Shown here piece by piece: positions 1 through 6,840 of a stretch of 58,017 nucleotides of DNA. The stretch is taken from NCBI GenBank assembly GCA_017539215.1, contig JAFYHI010000019.1, positions 1 through 58,017 on the forward strand, read 5' to 3'. The stretch comes from Clostridia bacterium (GTDB taxonomy: Bacteria > Bacillota > Clostridia > Christensenellales > CAG-138). A program made the position numbers and the translations under genes. The notes under the pieces are model-generated. The model ran no database searches and was not told where the DNA came from. It saw only the letters and a program-made list of their open reading frames with translations. Within the stretch, counting starts at the first letter, position 1; each line of letters starts with the position of its first letter.

Positions 1-147
1 CGCGACGCCATGACCGCCACGGTCGAGAACGTGCCGTTCGAGCTGCTGCAGAGAATAACCGACTGCATCACGCACGAGGTCCCCGGCGTCAACCGCGTGC
101 TCTATGACCTCACGCCCAAGCCCACCGGGACGATAGAATGGGAGTAA
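1..147 (+). CDS. guaA: GMP synthase (glutamine-hydrolysing), C-terminal end, partial
   Basis: The first 48 codons are the tail of a gene that starts left of the window. The sequence runs [20 protein letters not shown] and ends KPTGTIEWE. This is the invariant C-terminus of GuaA, whose family ends INRVVYD..KPPATIEWE. The enzyme aminates XMP to GMP using glutamine and ATP in the cytosol. The visible part belongs to the C-terminal dimerisation domain, where the final IEWE helps bind XMP. A hairpin terminator follows 47 bases downstream, so guaA ends its transcript here. Confidence 0.93.
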   Translation, partial: RDAMTATVENVPFELLQRITDCITHEVPGVNRVLYDLTPKPTGTIEWE

Positions 148-193
148 CGCCTATCTGCCTCAAAAAGTGCTGACCCGTCTTGAATAAGCAACA

Positions 194-227
194 ACAGCAG
201 GCATCCTTCGGATCGTCTGCTGTTTTT
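194..227 (+). terminator. Rho-independent terminator of guaA
   Basis: The arms ACAGCAG and CTGCTGT enclose an inner ATCC-TTC-GGAT stem and are followed by TTTTT. The hairpin stands just after the guaA stop on the same strand. Confidence 0.8.
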
Positions 228-544
228 CGTTGACGTCACATCGCCGTATGCGGAGCAAAGCTCTCATCAGTATGCGGATGCGTTTTCGGTCATCTTCCAA
301 TTTGCGAAGGGCGGAAGATCCGCTGCGGGAAAACCTTCGGATACTCTGTATTGGCTGCGATCCAAAAACGGCGCCGTGCATGACCGCTCGTTCCCGCGCA
401 GCGATGCACGATGCAGCGGCTGCAGACGCGACCGCCTTTACGGCGGTGGGGGCGACGGCCGCAGCGGGCGTTGGGATCGTACCCAAGCGAGCCTTTCGCC
501 GGAGCTCCGGCGGCTGCCGATGAGCATGCCCTGCGGGACGCCGG
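228..544. other. Gene-poor spacer with no recognised feature
   Basis: About 317 bases lie between the guaA terminator and the stop of the response regulator. Short open frames exist on both strands (for example 160-486 minus), but they lack a ribosome binding site, and their Ala/Arg-rich translations look like GC-rich noise. It may be the remains of a gene. Nothing in it can be named. Confidence 0.5.
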
Positions 545-1273
545 CTACTGCTCCTTCTCCTCCTTATCCGCGGGATCGATGCGGATCATGCGGTATCCCA
601 CGCCGATATGGGTTTGGATGCAGCGTTTGGTATCCGGGTCGGATTCGAGCTTTCTTCTGAGCGTCGCCATGAAAACGCGCAGAGATGCGATGTCGTTTTC
701 CCAACTGCTGCCCCATATCTTTTGCGTGATGAACGTATGCGTCAGCACCTTGCCCACGTTTGCCGCAAGCAGGCAGATGAGCTTATACTCTATCGGGGTC
801 AGATGTATCTGCTCGTTCCCGAGAAAAACCAGCCCCGCCGCAAGGTCGATCTTAAGGTCGCCGTTTACAAAGAGCGGACCGGAAGCGGCGCGGTCCGTTT
901 GAACGACGGACAGCCGCCTTTGCGCAACGCGGATGCGCGCAAGCAGTTCCTCTACCGAGAAAGGCTTTGTAAGATAATCGTCGGCGCCGCTGTCGAGCGC
1001 GTCTATCTTGTCGCGGTCTTCGCTGCGGGCGCTTATGACGATTATGGGCATGTCCGACCACGACCGTATCCGCTTTATCACGTCCACCCCGTCCATATCG
1101 GGAAGGCCGAGATCCAGCAGCATTATGTCGGGATTGTGAGAGGACGCCTCCAGCACGGCTTCCGCGCCGTTTCCCACGGCTATGAATTTGTAGTCGTGCA
1201 TTTTCAGCGTGGCGGAGATGAGGTTCCTGATGGGTCTGTCATCCTCGACCACAAGTATCAAAGGCTTATTCAT
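545..1273 (-). CDS. KdpE-like OmpR-family response regulator
   Basis: This 242-residue two-component regulator has a receiver domain (about 1-120) with the acidic pair ED at 10-11, the phospho-acceptor Asp54 in MLLDLGLPDMDG, and the Lys in TKPF. An OmpR/PhoB winged helix follows (about 135-230, with VGYRMI near the end). The length and sequence style match KdpE. Its start overlaps the kinase gene end by 8 bases, so the two are translationally coupled and form one signalling pair. The operon encodes Ktr-type potassium uptake, so the likely targets are potassium genes; no kdpFABC is present in the window. The regulatory target is inferred from context. Confidence 0.93.
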   Translation of the reverse strand: MNKPLILVVEDDRPIRNLISATLKMHDYKFIAVGNGAEAVLEASSHNPDIMLLDLGLPDMDGVDVIKRIRSWSDMPIIVISARSEDRDKIDALDSGADDYLTKPFSVEELLARIRVAQRRLSVVQTDRAASGPLFVNGDLKIDLAAGLVFLGNEQIHLTPIEYKLICLLAANVGKVLTHTFITQKIWGSSWENDIASLRVFMATLRRKLESDPDTKRCIQTHIGVGYRMIRIDPADKEEKEQ

Positions 1274-3272
1274 TAAGATCCACCTCGCTCAATGGCAGTT
1301 TGAAGCTGAATATGCATCCGGAAGGCCGGTTGTCGCCGAGTATCAGCTCGCTTCCGTGGGCCTCCAGTATGGAGCGGCAGAGCGGAAGCCCGAGCCCCAT
1401 GCTCCTGCGGCTGTCGCCCACGTCGTTGTCGCCGGTGAAGAACATTTCAAACACCTTTTCCTTCCATTCGTCGGGTATGCCCGGCCCGTTGTCGCTTACG
1501 CTGATGACGGCAAAGGCTTCATCCGGCACGGCCTTGACCGTTATTGCAGACCCCTCGGGCGTATGCTTGACGGCGTTGTTCACAAGGTTCACTATCACCT
1601 GAACGATCAGCCTTGCGTCCATCCGCGCGAGCATCGGCTCGTTACCCGTTTCAAGCGCTATCGTGCGGCTTGCCGAGCCCCTGTCGATATGGCGCAGCGC
1701 CTCCTCAAGCACGTCTTCCACGATCTGATCGGAGACGTCCAGCCGAATGCTGCCGTCGCCTATCTTGGAGATGGAAAGCAGGTTTTCCACAAGCCCCGTC
1801 AGCCATTCCGCGTCGTCACGGATGTCTGAAAGCAGCCTGTCCGCCGTTTCGTCGTCGAACATCGCGCGGTTTTTCAGCAGCGTGTCCGCGTTGCCGGATA
1901 TCGAGGTGAGCGGCGTCCTCAGGTCGTGTGAAATGGTGCGGAGGAGGTTTGCGCGAAGCTGTTCGTTTTTGGCGAGCACCGCCGCCGCCTCGCGTCCCTT
2001 TGCGTTGCGAAGGTTTTCAATGGCAAGCCCGCATTCGCCGAGTATGGACTGCACTATGCCCTTTTCGTATGCGTCGGTCCTGCGGTGAGCCGCGCCGATC
2101 CCCAGCACGCCGCAGATGCTCTCTCCGGCCCGGATGGGAGTATAAACGAACTTGATCGCCTTATGCGGCTTGACTCCCATGCCCGACTGTTTTTTGTTGA
2201 GATACGCCCACTGCGCCGCCTCGAAATCGGGGCCCTCGGGCAGCGCCTGCTCCGAGCCCTCCCTTCCGGCAAAGAAGAGCAATCCGCCGGAGAGCCCGTT
2301 TTCATCCGCAAAATGGACGGAGGTATCGACGTTGAGCAGCTTTGAGACCCGGGACGCGGTGATGGTAAGTATCTCCCTTTCGTCCTTGGCCCCCTGCAGG
2401 ATCCGGTTGGTGTCGAACAGGAGCTTTGTTCTGAACGCGTCGCCCGCAGAGAGCTTTGCCTGCGCCTTGAGCTTTGCGGCGAGCGTACTTGTGATGATGG
2501 ACGCGGCAAGCATTATCGCAAAGGTCACGGGATACCCGGAGCCGTATGCGCGCAGCGTCAGCCGGGGTTCGGTAAGAAAGTAATTAAACAGTATCACGCT
2601 TGCGAACGACCCCATCACTCCGCAGGCGAAGCCCCGCGTCAGTATGGAGATGATGAGTACGCAGAGCAGATACACGGTTATTATGTTTGCATCGGTGAAC
2701 CCGAGCCTTTGAAACAGCAGACCTATGCCCGTAGCCGCCGCAAGCAGCGCCGCGGTTACGGCGATATCCTTCCACGAGGGCAGCACCGACTGCTTGAACC
2801 GGCCCTTCTTGCCGTAATACGCGCCAAGCGCGCCGGTATCCGGGATGACGTGCACGTCTATGCCCGGCACCAGCTCGAACAGCCTTTCCGTAAGCGTGGG
2901 CTTGAAGAACAGGCGCCTGCGGCGGGAGGAATTTATGCCTATGATTATCTTTGTCACGCCCGAAAGCCGCGCGTACTCGGCGATCTGCTCCGAAACGTCG
3001 TCGCCGTGCGTGGTCACGGTCTCCGCGCCGCCGGCCTCCGCTATGCGGATATGGTTCTCAAGGCGCTTCCTGTCCTCGGGATCCATCGTTTCGTAATCCG
3101 GAGTGCGAACGTACAGCGCGGTAAGCTGCGAGCCGAACACCGACGCCATCCTGACGGCGGTCTTTACGACCCTCTCGTTAGACGGAGACGAGGAAAGACA
3201 TACGAGTATATGCTCGTTTGCCGCGTTCCTTTTCTGCTTGCCGTTTGCGTTCAATTTGATTACTCCCTCCAC
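1266..3272 (-). CDS. KdpD-like membrane sensor histidine kinase lacking the N-terminal KdpD domain
   Basis: The kinase has 668 residues, against about 890 for full KdpD. It begins directly with a universal-stress-protein-like domain (about 20-145). Four closely spaced membrane helices of the DUF4118 type follow (about 165-285), then a GAF region (about 300-425), a HisKA domain with His449 in ISHDLRTPLTS, and a HATPase domain (NLVNNAVKHT, DNGPGIP, GLGLPLCRS). The usual N-terminal KdpD domain with its Walker A motif is absent. The called start is GTG at 3272 behind AGGA; a TTG at 3252-3254 behind GGAGGG is an alternative. It lies between a small membrane protein gene and the regulator gene in the potassium-uptake operon, so potassium or turgor sensing is the likely role. 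Confidence 0.93.
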   Translation of the reverse strand: MEGVIKLNANGKQKRNAANEHILVCLSSSPSNERVVKTAVRMASVFGSQLTALYVRTPDYETMDPEDRKRLENHIRIAEAGGAETVTTHGDDVSEQIAEYARLSGVTKIIIGINSSRRRRLFFKPTLTERLFELVPGIDVHVIPDTGALGAYYGKKGRFKQSVLPSWKDIAVTAALLAAATGIGLLFQRLGFTDANIITVYLLCVLIISILTRGFACGVMGSFASVILFNYFLTEPRLTLRAYGSGYPVTFAIMLAASIITSTLAAKLKAQAKLSAGDAFRTKLLFDTNRILQGAKDEREILTITASRVSKLLNVDTSVHFADENGLSGGLLFFAGREGSEQALPEGPDFEAAQWAYLNKKQSGMGVKPHKAIKFVYTPIRAGESICGVLGIGAAHRRTDAYEKGIVQSILGECGLAIENLRNAKGREAAAVLAKNEQLRANLLRTISHDLRTPLTSISGNADTLLKNRAMFDDETADRLLSDIRDDAEWLTGLVENLLSISKIGDGSIRLDVSDQIVEDVLEEALRHIDRGSASRTIALETGNEPMLARMDARLIVQVIVNLVNNAVKHTPEGSAITVKAVPDEAFAVISVSDNGPGIPDEWKEKVFEMFFTGDNDVGDSRRSMGLGLPLCRSILEAHGSELILGDNRPSGCIFSFKLPLSEVDLNE

Positions 3273-3332
3273 CGCTTCCTGCTGACGCTCCTTTCGTTTA
3301 TTTCTGTCAGCATTATAACACGGAACGGCGTA

Positions 3333-3584
3333 TTATTCCATCCGCGGCATATCCCCGTCGTCGAGCTGTCCTGGGTCGCAGGGCAGGTCGAAATAGACTA
3401 TGCCATTCTCCTCGAATTCCTCTGTCAGATCGTTTTCCGAACGACGGTTTTTCTTATTGGAAAGACGCTCCGGCTTGGCTATGATCTTTCGGCGGTTCCT
3501 TATAAACGCATCCAGCTTGACCACGGGTATGAACCCGAGGGCAAACAGGGCTGCCATTGCCAATATCAGTACGGCGTCCTCCAT
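3333..3584 (-). CDS. Small membrane protein of the potassium-uptake operon
   Basis: This is an 83-residue protein with one N-terminal membrane helix (about 4-21, MEDAVLILAMAALFALGFIP) and a hydrophilic tail rich in Lys/Arg and then in acidic residues, ending DGDMPRME. The start is the ATG at 3582-3584, behind GGAGGT with a 7-base gap; the longer open frame upstream has no such site. It sits 16 bases after ktrA and before the sensor kinase. It could be a small subunit or regulator of the transporter, comparable in position but not in sequence to KdpF. No family was recognised, so a function is not assigned. Confidence 0.75.
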   Translation of the reverse strand: MEDAVLILAMAALFALGFIPVVKLDAFIRNRRKIIAKPERLSNKKNRRSENDLTEEFEENGIVYFDLPCDPGQLDDGDMPRME

Positions 3585-3600
3585 GAATAACACCTCCGTG

Positions 3601-4248
3601 TCAGATCCTGAAGCATTTTCTGATCGCGTTGAGCTCACCGAGCGCAAGCAGCGTCACGTCGCCGGTCAGCAGCGTTTCCGGCGTGATGGAAAAATCGCTC
3701 GATCCGGCGCGCTTTACGGCAAGTATGTTGACTCCGTATTTCTTCCTTACGTCCAACGCTCCAACCGTTTTGCCGAGCCATGCCTCCGGCACGTTCACCT
3801 CAAATATCGCGTGGTTCTCGTCAAGCTCTATGTAGTCCAGTATGTGATTGCCCGTGTACCTGACCGCCGCCCATCTGGCGATCTCCTTCTCGGGATAAAC
3901 GACGTGATCCGCACCGTTCCTCAGCAGGAACTTCGCCTGCACGTCGCGCTCCGCCCTTGCTATAACGCGGGCCGCGCCGAGCTCCTTTAACATCGAGGTG
4001 GTCTCGAGCGAGCTTTGAAAATCCCCGCTTATCGCCACGATGCAAAGGTCAAAGTTTTTCACTCCCAAAGAACGCAGGAACGCCTCGTTGGTGCTGTCGC
4101 CTATGCGCGCCCCCGTAACGAAAGGAACGACGTCGTTTATGCGTTCCTCGTCGATATCGACAGCCATTACCTGATGACCGAGCTTTGAAAGCTGTATCGC
4201 CGCATGTCTGCCGAATCTTCCGGCGCCTATCAGTAAAACCGTTTTCAT
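3601..4248 (-). CDS. ktrA: Potassium uptake regulatory subunit, KtrA/TrkA family
   Basis: This 215-residue cytosolic gating subunit of a Ktr/Trk potassium channel begins with a Rossmann NAD/ATP-binding RCK_N domain (GAGRFGRHAA at about 7-16, acidic D at the end of beta 2 in AVDID). It ends with an RCK_C domain (about 135-215). The single-RCK length fits KtrA rather than the two-half TrkA of enterobacteria. The start follows AAAGGAGAG. It is 26 bases downstream of ktrB, so channel and gating ring are co-transcribed. In the family, nucleotide and often c-di-AMP binding controls the channel; c-di-AMP binding here is not shown. Confidence 0.95.
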   Translation of the reverse strand: MKTVLLIGAGRFGRHAAIQLSKLGHQVMAVDIDEERINDVVPFVTGARIGDSTNEAFLRSLGVKNFDLCIVAISGDFQSSLETTSMLKELGAARVIARAERDVQAKFLLRNGADHVVYPEKEIARWAAVRYTGNHILDYIELDENHAIFEVNVPEAWLGKTVGALDVRKKYGVNILAVKRAGSSDFSITPETLLTGDVTLLALGELNAIRKCFRI

Positions 4249-4274
4249 ATACTCTCCTTTTTGAACGCGGTCGC

Positions 4275-5612
4275 TCAGCCGACCATTACGCTTTCGACCG
4301 GCAGCTTTGAATTGGACCTGCCGTTAAGCGGAAGGAACGCATAGACGAAAGTCATTCCCCCCACCCTGCCGATGAACATCAGCAGCATCAGGATGCACCT
4401 CGACGCCCACCCGAGCCCGGGAGTCAGTCCGAGCGTCAGCCCGACCGTTCCAAGCGCGGAAGCCGTCTCGAACATACAGCCCTCCAGCGGCAGCCCCTCT
4501 ATGCGGCTTATCGCCGCTGCACCGATAAAGAACAGCGTCAGATACATAACGAAAAGCGCACCCGCGGTCCTGACGGTCTCGGGCTTTATGCGCCTGCCGA
4601 AAAGCTCCGCGTCCTCTTTCTTTTTGAATACCGCGACGACGTTTGCGGCAAGCAGCGCGACAGAAGTGGTTTTCATGCCGCCCGCGGTCGATCCCGGCGA
4701 GCCGCCGATGAGCATCAACGCTGTCATCATGGCCTTTGAAGGGCCGGAAAGGCTTGTAAGATCGCAGGTGTTGAAGCCCGCCGTTCGGGGCGTTACTGCC
4801 TGGAAAAGCGCGGAAAGCAGCCTTTCGCCGAAGGGCAGGCCCTTAAGATCCGCGAAGAACAGCCACGCCGCCGGGAAAACGATAAGTATCGCCGTCATGG
4901 CAAGCACTATCTTGGTTTGCGCGCCGTATTTGGACACTTTCAGGCGGTGTGTGCAGACGTCGTCCCACGAAACGAAGCCTATGCCCCCGATGACGATGAG
5001 GAGCATTACGGGCAAAACGACGGCGGCGTTCGACGAAAAAGCAGTGAGGGATGAGAACGCGCCCGTTTCCGAACCCATCACGTCGAACCCCGCGTTGCAG
5101 AACGCGGAAACGGAGTGGAATACGGCATACCATACGCCCCCGGCTCCGAAGCGTGATACGAACGAGGGCGCCAGCGCTGCGGCGCCTGCAAGCTCGACTA
5201 TCAGCGTGCCCCTGAGCACGAACCTCGTCAGCCGTACTATCCCGCCGAGCTTTGGCGCGGACATGGCGTTTTGCATGGTGCTCCGTGTGAACAGCGAGAG
5301 CTTTTTGCCCGACAGCATCGTTACCGAGACCGCCGCGGTCACAACGCCGAGCCCCCCTATCTGGATGAGCGCCAGTATCACGCCCTGACCAAAGCCCGAC
5401 CAGCAGGACGCTGTATCCCTGACTACGAGTCCGGTCACGCATACCGCCGATACCGCGGTGAACGCCGCGTCGCCAAACGGGACCGATTTGCCCGTGCGGG
5501 AGGAAAATGGCAGGATCAGCAGCAGCGTGCCCGCGAGTATCACTGCGCTGAACCCGAGGATGATTATTATCCACGGCGAGATCCTGCGTTTTTTTTCGAA
5601 TGCTTCTTCCAT
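4275..5612 (-). CDS. ktrB: Potassium channel-forming subunit, KtrB/TrkH family
   Basis: This 445-residue integral membrane protein has the four-fold pore repeats of the Trk/Ktr/HKT superfamily. The filter glycines are visible in AVCVTGLVV, SAFCNAGFDV, PRTAGFNTCD and SALGTVGLTLG. It moves potassium, probably coupled to sodium or the membrane potential, and works with the KtrA ring encoded next. It is the first gene of the leftward operon ktrB, ktrA, small membrane protein, kinase, regulator. The start is an ATG behind AAGGGG. A possible TACAAT -10 lies at 5638-5643, but no convincing -35 was found. Confidence 0.95.
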   Translation of the reverse strand: MEEAFEKKRRISPWIIIILGFSAVILAGTLLLILPFSSRTGKSVPFGDAAFTAVSAVCVTGLVVRDTASCWSGFGQGVILALIQIGGLGVVTAAVSVTMLSGKKLSLFTRSTMQNAMSAPKLGGIVRLTRFVLRGTLIVELAGAAALAPSFVSRFGAGGVWYAVFHSVSAFCNAGFDVMGSETGAFSSLTAFSSNAAVVLPVMLLIVIGGIGFVSWDDVCTHRLKVSKYGAQTKIVLAMTAILIVFPAAWLFFADLKGLPFGERLLSALFQAVTPRTAGFNTCDLTSLSGPSKAMMTALMLIGGSPGSTAGGMKTTSVALLAANVVAVFKKKEDAELFGRRIKPETVRTAGALFVMYLTLFFIGAAAISRIEGLPLEGCMFETASALGTVGLTLGLTPGLGWASRCILMLLMFIGRVGGMTFVYAFLPLNGRSNSKLPVESVMVG

Positions 5613-5736
5613 AATGCACCCCTTGTTTCCGTATATTATTGTACCGTATCCCGTTTTAAGACGGCGTTAAAGCAAAAGGCCCGGCATTAAGACGCTATAA
5701 AGATTTAAGAGCGCATACGGGGCGGACGGGCGCAAA

Positions 5737-5768
5737 TAAAAAAACGGTCTCCGGATGATCCGGAGACC
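5737..5768 (-). terminator. Strong leftward hairpin terminator without an obvious gene
   Basis: Perfect 11-base arms (GGTCTCCGGAT / ATCCGGAGACC) surround a single base. On the minus strand they are followed by a run of seven T. No intact minus-strand gene lies between it and the terminators near 6378-6524, so it may insulate ktrB from read-through or be left over from a lost gene. Confidence 0.7.
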
Positions 5769-5830
5769 CTTCGTTCGCGTATCCAGAGCCCGCAGGCGCA
5801 AGCCGCAGCCAGAGAGAAGCCCGATCCGTA

Positions 5831-6111
5831 TTGAAAAACGAGGTTTTTTATGATAACGCCGTGCAAAAAAACTGGCTTGAGGAGATCCTGCCCGCCGCCT
5901 TCGCCCTCTCGGGACCCGACCGGGCCTTGTCAGATCGAGCTATGACGTTGACAGTTGGGGATATCCCGGAAACGATCCTTTTGCGTCCGTCTCACCGGGC
6001 GGCAAAGTCCACGTGTTCCTGTTCTCGGAGCCCGGGACGCATGAGTGGAAGGATTGGGATCTTCTATCCAGAGACCCCGAAAGAAAATACACCTCGTATA
6101 TTGATTTTTAA
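5831..6111 (+). pseudogene. Frame-broken remnant of an unrecognised gene
   Basis: Two coherent protein-like stretches lie in different frames. Frame one (from about 5831) reads EVFYDNAVQKNWLEEILPAA and runs to about 5935. Frame two picks up at about 5935 and reads YDVDSWGYPGNDPF, continues through HEWKDWDLLSRDPE and ends KYTSYIDF at the TAA at 6109-6111. Joined by a single frameshift they would form the C-terminal 90 or so residues of one protein. There is no good start or ribosome binding site. The family is not recognised. It lies directly before another broken gene, which suggests a decaying zone. Confidence 0.45.
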
Positions 6112-6332
6112 CGCGCCCGGCTACAAGGCGTACTTTATGGATCGGGCGCGTATGGCGCCGGAAGGCGAAGGAAGAATACATCCGGCTCCTGCTCGTCAGC
6201 GACGTGCATTCGCCCGCCAAGCTGCGCGCCAACATGAACCCCCGCAGCTTTGCCGAATGGTACGAGGCCTTTGGAGTGACCGAAAACGACCTTATGTACA
6301 CAGCTCCGGAAAAGCGCATAAGCATTTGGTAA
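6105..6332 (+). pseudogene. C-terminal fragment of an M13 (neprilysin/PepO) zinc metallopeptidase
   Basis: In the frame ending at TAA 6330-6332 the sequence reads LWIGRVWRRKAKEEY, then SDVHSPAKLRANMNPRSFAE, then WYEAFGVTENDLMYTAPEKR and finally ISIW. This matches the C-terminal signature of M13 peptidases: a W-xx-VWR helix, the DxHSPxxxRxN segment, and a short C-terminal stretch ending in W. The catalytic HExxH region and everything before it are missing, so it is a dead fragment of about 70 codons. A strong terminator follows it. Confidence 0.75.
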
Positions 6333-6377
6333 GCCGCGCCTTGTCGGCGCTGCGGTCCGCAGCGAAAGAACAAAAAA

Positions 6378-6425
6378 CGGGGCTGCTGCATCTGCGGCAA
6401 ACGCAGGCGGCGGCCCCTTTCTTTT
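6378..6425 (+). terminator. Terminator after the M13 peptidase fragment
   Basis: A long imperfect hairpin (GGGGC-GC-GC ... GC-GC-GCCCC with an inner CTGCG/CGCAG stem) is followed by CTTTCTTTT. It is also preceded by AAAAAA and could act both ways. It probably served the lost peptidase gene. Confidence 0.7.
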
Positions 6426-6486
6426 ATCCGTCAAAAGGGCACGGGCAAGACGGCCGCTTATCCGCAAAACCGCACAGACCCTGTGC

Positions 6487-6524
6487 AAAAAACGGGACGA
6501 TCCCTTCGGGTCGTCCCGCTTTTT
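6487..6524. terminator. Bidirectional terminator between the decayed region and the DUF1858 gene
   Basis: Hairpin CGGGACGA-TCCC-TTC-GGG-TCGTCCCG is flanked by AAAAAA on the left and TTTTT on the right. It lies 8 bases after the DUF1858 stop on the minus strand. Confidence 0.75.
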
Positions 6525-6532
6525 AGCGTGAA

Positions 6533-6742
6533 TTATTCGGCGTTCTTATTGGCGAGCCAATCGTTGATGGTGCCGACGAGCTGGTCGCAGTCGATGCCGT
6601 GAACGGCGCAGGCCTGCTCCAGATTTTCGCCGCTGGCCATGATGCAGCCGAGGCAATGCATGCCGCTGGCCATGAGGATGTTGGCGATGCCGCGGTCGGC
6701 CTCGATGACTTCGTTGATGGTCATGTTCTTGTTGATCTCCAT
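6533..6742 (-). CDS. DUF1858 domain protein
   Basis: This 69-residue protein begins MEINKNMTINEVIEADRGIA and contains GMHCLGCIMASGE, the CxxC signature of DUF1858. That domain is also found at the N-terminus of hybrid-cluster and ScdA-type proteins. The start at 6740-6742 has GGAGGT seven bases upstream; the longer frame to 6796 runs into its promoter. The two Cys suggest a redox or metal role, but no reaction is known. It is a single-gene unit with its own promoter and terminator. Confidence 0.9.
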   Translation of the reverse strand: MEINKNMTINEVIEADRGIANILMASGMHCLGCIMASGENLEQACAVHGIDCDQLVGTINDWLANKNAE

Positions 6743-6775
6743 AAAGGACACCTCCTTGGTCGTATTTTCGCTCTT

Positions 6776-6803
6776 ATTATAACCGAGTGCGCGCAAAAAT
6801 CAA
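6776..6803 (-). promoter_or_regulatory. Sigma-A promoter of the DUF1858 gene
   Basis: On the minus strand TTGATT (6798-6803), 16 bases, then TATAAT (6776-6781). It separates this gene from the glgP transcript. Confidence 0.65.
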
Positions 6804-6840
6804 TACGGCATGTGGATATATTTGCGGCTCCGGTAAGCGC

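Noticed and set aside
5613..5830. A possible c-di-AMP (ydaO) riboswitch before the potassium operon
   Set aside because: The 218 bases contain one terminator hairpin and a short leader, but no recognisable conserved riboswitch core or room for one.
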